Positions 44,481 through 55,619 of a DNA stretch of 64,000 bases are shown here, piece after piece. The notes beneath the pieces were generated by a model that did no database searches, was not told where the DNA came from, and saw only the letters and a program-made list of their open reading frames with translations. Position 1 is the first letter of the stretch. Each line of letters begins with the position of its first letter. The stretch covers positions 66,296,559 through 66,360,558 of the forward strand of contig CATIUR010000001.1 of the NCBI GenBank assembly GCA_949592205.1. The letters run 5' to 3'. The position numbers were made by a program, and so were the translations under genes. Origin of the DNA: Helichrysum umbraculigerum (taxonomy: Eukaryota; Streptophyta; Magnoliopsida; Asterales; Asteraceae).

Positions 44481-46061
44481 TGACACCCCGCAAATTTAAA
44501 CGGGATTACATACACTAAACACATGCATTTTTAAGTCTAATTCCCTGAACAAGTGAATTCACAAACCATTTTAGGAGATAAGTCTAGCAAAGCCCAACGA
44601 CTTAATACGTGAGGTATTACTTATTTTGTAATCACTAGTAATTACGCGCGAAACATTTGGAGCGAGTCCGAAGAAATAAATATGTAGGTTGGTGATACAA
44701 ATTTTATAAATATCATAAAACTATTTTTATAGTAGATATTTACTTTGATATATTATGCTAACGATAAAAGCATAGCGATAAAACATTAAACGTTTAAGAA
44801 AAACGTAACGAATGCGACAAAATACGTAAAACGAACCCGACAACCAAACAAGTCAAAAATATTATTTTTGGAACTCATTATTAAGTATTTATATTAATAC
44901 TTCAAAATATATTATTGCGAAATAACGCTAACAAACTAAACCATTAAAATACGTTTTAATGTATTACGATCGGGTAAACGATCACGGGTTAAATACCTAA
45001 ATATCAACACAATAGTTAGGGGACAAGAAAATCACCAACTTTACTTACCTTGACCAAGAATAAAATCGGCCAAGGCCATGCCCTCACCCATTCCCTTTTT
45101 GCTTGATTGACTTTAACACTCAAACCCCATTTTTCCTTTCTATTTCCTCACCAACTCACTCTTTATTCTTTCCTCCTTTCCTCCCTCTCTTCTCACGGCT
45201 GATCACAGCCCAACATCACCATCATCATCTTCTTCCAAAATCACTTTGATCATCTACAAGAAGTTGCAAAAAGGAGGAGCAAGAAACAAGCCTCAAGAAA
45301 ACTTCATCATCATCTTCTTCCTTCTCCACTTTAAAGCTTTGTAAGGAACACTTTACACCTACTAATCTTACTTGTTTCATGCTCTCTAAACATGTTATAT
45401 GTTCATTATATAAAATATCTTAAGCAAAAACATAACTAAAAACTAAGAAAACAAAACATGTATTAAAACAGTTTTCGGGACAGATTCTGTGCTCCACGGT
45501 AAAAATCGTATAAAATTGCTCGAGTAAGATAAATGCATGAAACCAATGCCAAAATCTTCTTATTTTTGTTATCTACAACTTTCGTGTTGAACACTTCCTC
45601 TAGAAATACACCCATTTTTCCAGAAAATCCAAACCATGGAAACAACTTTAAATTCGGACTAAACAGTACTGCACACTTCTCGATTTTTTTAAAAAAATAT
45701 CAAACTACCTCTAAAAGTCATGAAAAAATTACAGGAAGTACTTAAGATTGTAGGAACATCGTGTAAAAATTTCGGAGCCTATCGATAACGTTTACTATTT
45801 TAAATAATAATCACAAATCCGGACTGATTTCCACTCCGAACTTTGACTTTTGTTGACTTTTGGATGAATAGTAAATTTAACCACTTTGACTTTCGGATGA
45901 ATAGTGATTTTGACTCTAAACTTTGGATTTTTACACTTTCGGACTCCAACTTTCGGACTTATACACACTTTCGGACACTAATACATTCGGATAATGAACT
46001 TCGGATACAAATATATACTTTCGGATACATATTTAAATACATACTTTCGGACATATAACTC

Positions 46062-46568
<507 letters not shown>

Positions 46569-46981
46569 GACGAATAACTATATATATATATACTATACAC
46601 TCGGAAACAATAAACATATATACTTTTACAAAGTATACACTGATACAAGATTTATAATAATGTCATTACGAATTATTATTACGAAAACCATCACCAACGA
46701 AATGTACGAATTTACAAACAAACAAAGATCTTTCAACGAGTGAACGAATAACATGTTTGGCATGTGGCCAACTACTTATACTTATAATCTCATACGTTTA
46801 AGGCGTTAGGAGATTATCGACTAGGAGTACTTTTGGGCTTAGGCTTTGCTAGCACTCGCATACATTTAGCTCACCAGGTAAGTTCACAGCCCCTATTTTT
46901 ACTGCTTTGCTACTTTTGAACAGGGGTGGAAAACATAGTCACTGTTTTACTATTGCCATAGCTTACCATGATTATATAAAA

Positions 46982-47273
46982 GGGTTAAGTATTTGAAAAT
47001 GTATATAACTATGCGTTGACTTCTTTAGTGTGTACAAAACTAAATTGACCTCCATTGTATGTACTTAACTATTAATTTCGACCATTGTATGTATTTTTGT
47101 GACGTGTCAACTGTGTAGAGATGCCACTTGTCACCTTATATTTGATAACACGTCACAAAAATACATACAATGGTCGAAATTAATAGTTAAGTACATACAA
47201 TGGAGGTCAATTTAGTTTTGTACACACTAAAGAAGTCAACGCATAGTTATATACATTTTTAAACACTTAACCC
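46982..47273. mobile_element. Mutator-like foldback MITE (292 bp) in the LTR of element D
   Basis: Begins GGGTTAAGTATTTGAAAATG and ends CACTTAACCC; the two halves are reverse complements for about 130 bases each around a central TGTGTAGAGATGCCACTTG. Nine-base flanks TATATAAAA (46973-46981) and TATATGAAA (47274-47282) agree at 8 of 9 positions, as expected for a Mutator-type duplication. Confidence 0.8.
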
Positions 47274-47466
47274 TATATGAAAATGCTTTTATGCTTTTAT
47301 ACTTGTAGATTGTTGACTCCGAACGTATCCAAATTTTACTCTACAGCTCGAGTACTTTTAAACCGTATTTATGAAAGATTTCATACCATATTACAAATCG
47401 TTCATGAAATGCTATTAGACTTTTATACAAACTGACTTTTATGAAACAACATTTTCATAAACACAT

Positions 47467-47710
47467 AGAAAGTCCCTACGACTTGGGCAAACATACACAG
47501 AAAGTCTCTACGACTTGGGCAAACATACACAGAAAGTCCCTACGACTTGGGCAAACATACACAGAAAGTCCCTACGACTTGGGCAAACATACACAGAAAG
47601 TCCCTACTTCTTGGGCAAATATACACAGAAAGTACCTACGACTTGGGCAAACACACATATAAAGTCCCTACTTCTTGGGTAAACATTTATAGGTCCTACT
47701 TCTTGGACAA
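47467..47710. repeat. 32-bp minisatellite in the LTR of element D
   Basis: Seven to eight copies of a 32-bp unit starting AGAAAGTCCCTACGACTTGG, at 47467, 47499, 47531, 47563 and on. The last copies diverge (CTTCTTGG). There are no unique spacers, so it is not a CRISPR array. Confidence 0.9.
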
Positions 47711-48233
47711 TACTTTTCAAACGATATTTTTGGGTGACAACCCAAACATAACTTCACGTTGATGAACTCTACTTAAATTGTTATGGCAAAACGTTACAAA
47801 CATATTTGGTAACAAAACTTTACACGTAAACTTAAAACCAGTGAATTTACTCAACCCCGTTGTTGACTTTTACTATGTTTTTCAGGGAATTAGCTGCGCA
47901 TGTAAGACCGCCTGCACTTCTGGAACTAGGCGACTCGTGACGAATTTAGGATGCCAACTTTTGAACAATGGGATTTCTTTTATATAACTAAACTGATTTA
48001 GTCATATTTACGAAATCTACTTTTGTACAACTTAACTACTTTTACACTTATACGATTCGATGAATCGTAAAACCTTGTAACTATTACTCTTGGCATCTTA
48101 ATATATATGTTTTGTTGTAATCATATGCTCTGATATGTATGCATGTACTTTGTATACGTCGGCGCCCCCACTCGATCTAATGCTTCCGCAAAACACTCTG
48201 GTAATCACAATTAACAAATTTGGGGGTGCGACA

Positions 48234-48489
48234 CATTGCGATGCATATTAGTTAATATGCATCACACTGCATATTAACAATTTATTAAATAAATATTCAT
48301 CAATTAATGTTATGACTTAAAAATGAAATTCATTCGTTAAAATATTCTTTATAGCATCGATTTTAATTACTATTTACCAATAAAAATAATTTTTTGTTGA
48401 TATTTTGATTGATAATTGTAATATGCTTCTTGATGCATACTAACGCTTCACACCTTCCCCCTAAAAAGACAATTCCCTCTTGATCACTA

Positions 48490-48546
<57 letters not shown>
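48234..48546. other. Short flanking segment and (TA)n tract
   Basis: Host-type AT-rich DNA right of element D (with GATGCATATTAGTTAATATGCATC, an imperfect palindrome, at 48240-48265), then a (TA)n tract at about 48490-48546. No gene seen. Confidence 0.7.
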
Positions 48547-48549
<3 letters not shown>

Positions 48550-48632
48550 ATGGGTTCTGGTGAAAACAAGGAAATAAAAAAAACAGTGAAAACACATCTC
48601 CACCCTCCATCTAATCTAACATATATATATAT

Positions 48633-49978
48633 AAAAGGGGTGGGGATAAAAAAAAACGGTGAAAACACCTTTTGATTCACAATTTTTTTAAGTTGTGAAC
48701 ATTTATTCTTTTTTTGCTTCACATATGAATTTTTTTGTGAACCCTTATATTTTTTTTTGTTTCATATAAAATTTTCGGCGTGAACCTTTAATTATTTTTT
48801 TTGCTTCACACAAAGTTTTTAACATTTTTAATTGTGAACCTTATTTTTTTCAAATAAATTATTTTATAAATTTTTTCACGAAATTTTTAAAGTTTTTTTA
48901 TTATGAACTTTAATTTATATTTTTTGGGTTCACAAAAAGTTTTTAAAATTTTCAACTGTGAACCTTAATTTTTTTCAAGTTCATGGAAAGTTTTTAGTTT
49001 TTTCAATTGTGAACATTTTTTTTCAACTATGAACCTTAATTTTTTTTAGGTTTACGGAAAGTTTTAAAATTTTTCAATTGTGAACCATTTTTTTCAACTG
49101 TGAACCTTTTCTTTTTTGAGTTCACGGAAGGTTTTTAACTTTTTCACGTATGAACCATAAATTTTTTTAGTTCACTAAAAGTTTTTAACATTTTTAATTG
49201 TGAACTTTTTTTTTCAACTGTGAACCTTATTTTTTTTTTTTTTTGGTTCACGGCTAGTTTTTAACTTTTTCAATTGTGAACATTTTTTTTTTTCAACTGT
49301 GAACCTTATTTTTTTTGTTCAGGTAAAGTTTTCAACTTTTTCAATTGTGAACCTTTTTTTTTTTCAACTGTGAACCTTAAGGTTTTTTGGGTTCACGGAA
49401 AGTTTTTAACCTTTTCAACTATGAACCTTAATTTTTTTTTTTAGTTTCACGGAAAGTTTTTAACCTTTTCAATTGTAAATCTTTTTTTTCAATTGTGAAC
49501 CTTAAGTTTTTTTGGGTTCACGGAAAGTTTTTAACTATTTCAACTGTGAACCTTAATTTTTTTTTAGTTTCACAAAAAGTTTTTAATTTTTTCATTTGTG
49601 GCCATATTTTTTTTCAACTGTGAACCTTAATTTTTGTGGGTTCACGGAAAGTTTTTAACTTTATCAATTGTAAACTTTTTTTTTTCAACTGTGAACCTTA
49701 ATTTTTTTTGGTTCACGGTAAATTTTCAATTTTTTTCAATTGTGAACCTTACTTTTTTGTTTTGGGTTCACAAAAAGTTTTTAAGTTTTTCAATTGTGAA
49801 CCTTAAATTTTTTGTTTTGATTTTCGGATTTGACTTTATTTTATTTTTTTCCACAAAAAAATATTTTTTTTGTGTGAACCTTAATTTTTTTTGTTTACTT
49901 CAGAAAAAAAAAGTTCACAACTTAAAAAAAAAATTGTGAAGAAAAAAGTGTTTTCACCGTTTTTTTTTATCTTCACCC

Positions 49979-49983
<5 letters not shown>
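48633..49983. mobile_element. TIR element H (about 1.35 kb) filled with tandem repeats
   Basis: Termini AAAAGGGGTGGGGATAAAAA...ACGGTGAAAACAC (48633-48670) and the reverse GTGTTTTCACCGTTTTTTTTTATCTTCACCCCTTTT (about 49948-49983). Also TTCACAATTTTTTT inside the left end against AAAAAAATTGTGAA inside the right. The TIR core GTGAAAACAC is shared with MITE G, into which it inserted at a TA-rich site. The interior has no gene, only tandem repeats. Confidence 0.7.
48700..49860. repeat. Tandem minisatellite inside element H
   Basis: More than ten degenerate units of about 60-75 bases: GTTCACGGAAAGTTTTTAACTT, TTTCAATTGTGAACC, then TTTTTTTTCAACTGTGAACCTTAA. Strong strand asymmetry: almost pure T-rich on the plus strand. 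Confidence 0.85.
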
Positions 49984-50013
<30 letters not shown>

Positions 50014-50033
50014 TAGATTAGATCAAGGGTTGA

Positions 50034-50441
50034 TGTCGCACCCTCAAATTTACATGCGGAAGCGGGTCAAATCGGGGCGCGACTAATCAATACACAAAGC
50101 ACACAAGTTATATAATGAACGACCACTACATGCGTCGTTTTACAAAATACATTGATTAACGTAAGAGTCTACATATGGTTTACAAAATATGAGTTCGCAT
50201 AGATATTTGAGAGATTCTAATACATATCTAATTTATACAAAATATAGAAATGCATTAGAATCTCTCAAATATCTATGCGAACTCATCTTTTGTAAACCAT
50301 ATGTAGACTCTTACGTTAATCAATGTATTTTGTAAAACGACGCATGTAGTGGTCGTTCATTATATAACTTGTGTGCTTTGTGTATTGATTAGTCGCGCCC
50401 CGATTTGACCCGCTTCCGCATGCAAATTTGGGGGTGCGACA
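50034..50441. repeat. Palindromic U5 replacing the 5' LTR of element F
   Basis: 50034 to about 50252 is the reverse complement of the LTR 3' end (compare 58475 back to about 58257). Immediately after it, about 50253-50441 is the same LTR end in direct orientation (compare 58289-58475). Between the arms lies only a short loop (ACATATCTAATTTATAC...). U3 and any promoter are absent from this end. Confidence 0.92.
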
Positions 50442-50444
50442 GAT

Positions 50445-50456
50445 TGGTATCAGAGC
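50445..50456 (+). other. Primer binding site of element F (initiator tRNA-Met)
   Basis: TGGTATCAGAGC three bases after the U5 end GCGACA, in the normal position. Confidence 0.92.
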
Positions 50457-50823
50457 CTAAGGTTATAGTGAACTAGGTTGCATTAGTGGGCCTAGACTAT
50501 GACCGTTAGGCAGTATTTTCTGTTAAGTGTGATTGGTTCAAGAGTTACGTCATACAAGTTTAATTTAACATAGCTTGATCAAGTATGTACAATTAAATAA
50601 AGATGATGTAAGGCTTGAAATGGTTATGCTGGAATAGGAATACATTAGTTGACTCTGACCTCGAGAGAAACCGGGACTCATAATTGTTGTGCTAGACACT
50701 CATAAGACTATTATGTGAGATATGTATGTATACATAGATAGTCATCGCTCAAGCACTGTACGCTAGTCTATTATATGTTATATATATATAGGCACTCACA
50801 TTTCCAAACACTTTGTCATTGAA

Positions 50824-50886
50824 ATGGCAAACACACCCACCGAAACATCTTCTACTTCGTCCCACTCTCGACAACATCTCTTGTAA
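50824..50886 (+). pseudogene. Remnant of the pre-gag coiled-coil ORF in element F
   Basis: ATG starting MANTPTETSSTSS, similar to the start of the 164-codon ORF of element E (MANTPPSSSRS), then a TAA after 20 codons. Some matching sequence continues to about 50980 (AARRTTESLRA-like text in other frames). The coiled-coil part has been deleted; the gag ATG is only 265 bases further. Confidence 0.5.
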
Positions 50887-51151
50887 TCATGAACCTCATA
50901 GGTAGCTAGGAGGACCACCGAGTCACTTCGAGCTAGACCTTACCCAACTCACAACAATTCAAATAACCAGGCTAGTTAGCACGTAGTTGCTAGTCAGTTG
51001 AGATGGTTATTCAACTCCTCTTGATTGTTCTATAATGTTGATTGTCATATTGTGATGTTGTATATTACCGCATTTGTATATGTACATCTATGATAATCAT
51101 CATTTATGGACAATCTCTCACGAACCTTATCCTTCTAATCTCAGGAAAATC

Positions 51152-52366
51152 ATGCCACCAAAGTCAAGGACTTACACTGATGCCCAGATGGCATCTATCA
51201 TCTCTCAGGCTGTGACTGAAGCCTTGGCGCGACATTCGTCAGAGACCCCCGAAAGGAATAGTGGTACTGCCAATACCCCTCCCACTGCGAAGCCTTGTTC
51301 CTACAAGGATTTCCAAAACTGCAAACCCCTGAGCTTTAAAGGAACTGAAGGAGCCATCGGCCTAATCAGATGGGTTGAGAAGATGGAATCCGTCTTTCGC
51401 ATTAGCAAATGTGCGGAAGGGGATAGAGTTCAGTTTTCCACATGCACCCTTGCTGACGGTGCCCTCACCTGATGGAACTCGTATACCCAGTCTGTGGGTA
51501 TAGATACCGCCTATCTACTTCCCTGGGAAGATCTGAAGAAAATGCTCACAGATGAGTATTGCCCATCTGAAGAACTCCTGAAGCTAGATGAGGAGTTCTG
51601 GCATCTTAAGGTTCAAGGAACCGACATTGTTGGTTATACCACTAGGTTTCAACAACTGGCAACCCTCCGCCCAGCCTTAGTAAGCACTGAGACCGACAAG
51701 GTCAAGAGGTACATCCGCGGTCTTCCGGAACCTGTCCGGGGGAACGTCGCCTCTTCTGGCAAAACCACCATTCAGGGAGCAATTCGATTAGCTCATGAGC
51801 TCATGGCGATGCAAGAGAGCCAAGGAAACCCTGTCTCATCTTCTGGGAACAACAACAAGAGAAAATGGTCTGGGAATCAGAACCAGCAGACCTTCAAAAA
51901 GACTGAGACTGTCAAGAATGACACATCAGGTTCTGGAGAGAGGAAAGGGTACACTGGAAGTAAACCCTACTGTTCAAAGTGCAATCGTCATCATGATGGT
52001 CCTTGTAGTGCACCCTGCAACAACTGCAAGAGGTATGGACATCTTACCAAAGACTGTCGAACACCTGCAACCAACCCCACCGCCAACACCAACAACAACC
52101 AACCCCGAGCCTGCTATGAGTGTGGAAACACTGGACACTTCAGGAATACGTGTCCGAAGCTAAAGAACAAGGGTAACAACAACAACGTTGCTAGGGGCAG
52201 AGCTTTTGTGCTGAATGCTGGAGAGGCCCGTGAAGACCCTAATGTGGTCACGGGTATGTTTCTTCTCAACAATTTAACTGCTTCAGTTTTGTTTGATACT
52301 GGTGCTGATAAGAGTTTTATATCTGAGGAATTTAGCCCACTATTAGACATTTCCCAGTTGCCTTAG
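51152..52366 (+). pseudogene. Gag and start of protease of element F, nonsense codon and frameshift
   Basis: The ATG at 51152 starts MPPKSRTYTD. Capsid follows (SYKDFQNCKP, GAIGLIRWVEKMES), interrupted by TGA at 51470-51472 where TGG is expected. Two CCHC-type knuckles (CNNCKRYGHLTKDC, CYECGNTGHFRNTC), the GRAFVLNAGEARED linker and the protease active site LFDTGADKSFIS are in the same frame. It ends at 52366 because of a one-base frameshift near 52350 within protease. Confidence 0.9.
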
Positions 52367-55300
52367 AAGCTAAGTACACTGTAGAGTTAGCTAATGGCAA
52401 ATTGATTGAGGCCGATAGTGTAATACCAAATTGCACCCTAAACCTCGCAAATGAACTATTTCCCATAAACCTCATACCTATCGAGATTGGAAGTTTTGAC
52501 ATAGTAGTAGGCATGGATTGGCTATCCAAGCATCGAGCTGAAGTTGTTTGTCATGACAAGATCGTTTGTATTCCTCTCGTCACTGGTAGTACTTTGATCA
52601 TACAAGGGGAGACCAGTGGGACGAGATTGAATATCATATCCTGCATGAAGACTCGCAAGTACCTCAGGAAAGGTTATTAGGCAATCCTTGCTCATGTTAT
52701 TGAGAAAAAGTCGGAAGAGAAACGACTCGAGGATGTGCCCATCGTCAGAGACTTTCCAGAAGTCTTTCCTGAAGAATTTCCTGGTCTTCCACCACCAAGA
52801 CAAGTTGAGTTCTCAATTGACCTTGTGCCTGGGGCAGCACCAGTGGCACGAGCACCATATCGTTTAGCCCCTTCAGAACTTCAGGAGTTGTCTACTCAGT
52901 TGCAGGAACTCCTGGATAAGGGATTCATTAGACCGAGTTCTTCACCATGGGGAGCTCCAGTACTGTTTGTGAAAAAGAAGGACGGTTCATTCAGGATGTG
53001 TATCGACTACAGAGAGTTGAACAAATTAACCATCAAGAACCGTTATCCACTTCCCCGTATTGATGACCTGTTCGACCAACTCCAAGGGTCAAGTGTCTAT
53101 TCAAAAATAGATCTACGATCAGGTTATCATCAGTTACGAGTTCGCGATGAAGACATTCTGAAAACCGCTTTCCGAACTCGATATGGTCATTACGAGTTTC
53201 AGGTTATGGCCTTTGGTTTGACTAACGCACCGGCAGTATTCATGGATCTAATGAACCGAGTGTGTAAACCATATCTTGACAAGTTTGTCATTGTCTTCAT
53301 AGACGACATTCTTATCTACTCGCGTAACGAGCAAGAGCACGCGCATCATCTCAAAACTATTCTAGAACTTCTTAGACACGAAGAGTTATATGCAAAATTC
53401 TCCAAGTGTGAGTTCTGGATGCAAACTGTTCAATTCCTTGGTCATGTGATTGACAGTCAGGGAATTCATGTTGATCCCTCAAAGATCGAGGCTATCAAGT
53501 GCTGGCAAGCACCGACAACACCGACCGAAGTACGCCAATTCTTAGGACTGGCTGGTTATTATCGGCGCTTCATTGAGAATTTTTCAAAATAGCACAACCA
53601 CTCACAACACTGACTCAGAAAGAGAAGAAGTTCAATTGGACTGATAAGCAAGAGTCAGCATTTCAGTTATTAAAGCAAAAGCTTTGCAGTGCGCCTATCC
53701 TATCACTACCCGAAGGTAACGAGGACTTCGTGGTATACTGCGATGCTTCGTATCAAGGACTTGGTTGCGTGTTGATGCAACGAGAGAAAGTCATAGCCTA
53801 CGTCTCCCGACAACTCAAAGTTCACGAGAAGAACTACACAACCCATGATCTCGAATTAGGAGCCGTAGTGTTCGCACTCAAAATCTGGAGACATTATCTG
53901 TATGGCACAAAATGTACCATCTTCACTGATCATAAGAGTCTCCAGCACATATTTGATCAGAAGGATCTCAATATGAGGCAACGACGATGGGTCGAGTTGC
54001 TCACCGATTATGACTGCGAGATCAAGTATCATCCGGGTAAAGCAAATGTAGTTGCCGATGCCCTAAGTCAAAAAGAGCGCACCAAACCTCTTCGAGTCCG
54101 AGCCCTCAGTATCATCATTCATAATGATCTAATCATTCAAATCCTCAATGCTCAACTCGAAGCATTGAAACCTGAAAACATCAAGGAAGAGGCTTTGCAA
54201 AATATGGAGAATCAATTTGAAACCAAACCCAATGGGGTCAAGTACTTCGCAAACCGAATCTAGTTACCCAAGTTTGGGAATCTTCGAGACTTTGTGATGG
54301 ATGAAGCTCACAAGTCCAAGTACTCTATACATCCTGGATCGGACAAGATGTATCATGGCATCAAGGGACTGTACTGGTGGCCGAACATGAAAGCAGAGAT
54401 TGCCACGTACGTCAGCAAATGCCTCACATGTTCTAAGGTTAAAGCCGAATATCAGAAACCCTCCGGCTTGCTCCAGCAACCGGAAATCCCTCAATGGAAA
54501 TGGGAGCAAATCTCCATGGATTTCATCACAAAACTCCCGAAAACATCAAGTGGTTACGATACTATATGGGTAATAGTTGATCGTCTAACCAAATCTGCTC
54601 ACTTCCTGGCCATGAAGGAAACCGACAAAATGGAACGTCTCACGCGAATCTATATGAAAGAGATCGTAACAAGGCACGGCGTTCCAATCTCAATTATCTC
54701 TGATAGAGACAGCCGATTCACATCTAACTTTTGGCAATCATTGCAAAAGTCATTGGGTACTCGTTTAGATATGAGTACAGCCTATCATCCACAAACCGAT
54801 GGCCAAAGTGAAAGGACAATTCAAACACTGGAAGATATGTTACGCGCCTGCGTAATTGATTTCGGTGCAAATTGGGAACATCATTTGCCATTGTGTGAAT
54901 TCTCGTACAACAACAGCTACCACACCAGTATTGGAGCTGCACCTTTTGAGGCACTGTACGGTCGTAAGTGCCGATCGCCTATCTGTTGGACCGAAGTTGG
55001 AGACAGTCAACTCACTGGTCCTGAAATCGTTCATGAAACCACCGAGAAGATCGTTGGTATCCAGCAACGACTGAAGGCCGCACGTGATCGTCAGAAGAGT
55101 TATGCTGACGTGAGACGAAAGCATCTCGAGTTTCAAGTTGGGGATCGAGTATTGCTCAAAGTATCACCTTGGAAAGGTGTCATCCGTTTTGGTAAATGTG
55201 GGAAGTTAAACCCTAGATACATCGGACCTTTTGAGATCCTTGAAAGGATTGGTCCAGTCGCTTATCGATTGCAACTACCTCCTCCGCTCAGTAGCGTGCA

Positions 55301-55583
55301 TCCCGTATTTCACATTTCTAATCTTAAGAAATGTCTGTCCGACGAGACACTCATCATTCCGCTCGAGGAGATTCAGATTGATGACAAACTTCATTTTGTC
55401 GAAACACCAGTGGAGATCATGGACCGTGAGGTCAAACAGCTTAAGCAAAGTCGTATTCCAATCGTCAAGGTTCGGTGGAATTCGCGGCGTGGTCCGGAAT
55501 TCACCTGGGAACGGGAAGACCAGATGCGACTCAAATATCCACATCTATTTTCAGACTCCACTCACACGCCAACTTCGAGCTAA
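52350..55583 (+). pseudogene. Pol of element F: protease, RT, RNase H, integrase, chromodomain, in pieces
   Basis: Three frame segments: protease remainder and RT (52350-53592) with a TAG at 52678-52680; RNase H (from about 53593) in another frame after a one-base loss; and integrase plus chromodomain (54294-55583), separated from RNase H by a TAG at 54261-54263. RT: VFIDDILIYS. RNase H: VYCDASYQGLG and FTDHKSLQHIF. Integrase: HPGSDKMYHG, CLTCSKVK, ISDRDSRF and DGQSERTIQ. The chromodomain is at the end (EIMDREVKQL). The protein text is much closer to element E than to D. Confidence 0.93.
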
Positions 55584-55607
55584 ATTTCGGGACGAAATTC
55601 TGTTAAC

Positions 55608-55619
55608 AAGGGGAGAATG
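55608..55619 (+). other. Polypurine tract of element F
   Basis: AAGGGGAGAATG directly before the LTR TGACACCCGTC. Confidence 0.85.

Noticed and set aside
47467..47710. Possible CRISPR-like array
   Set aside because: Regular 32-bp units abut one another with no unique spacers, in a plant LTR.
47441..47762. Repeat protein-like ORFs (TTWANIHRK)
   Set aside because: A 32-bp minisatellite read in two frames; a non-multiple-of-three unit gives a period of three units, not a protein repeat.
49634..49939. Phe/Leu/Val-rich 101-codon ORF looking like membrane segments
   Set aside because: Translation of T-rich tandem repeats in element H.
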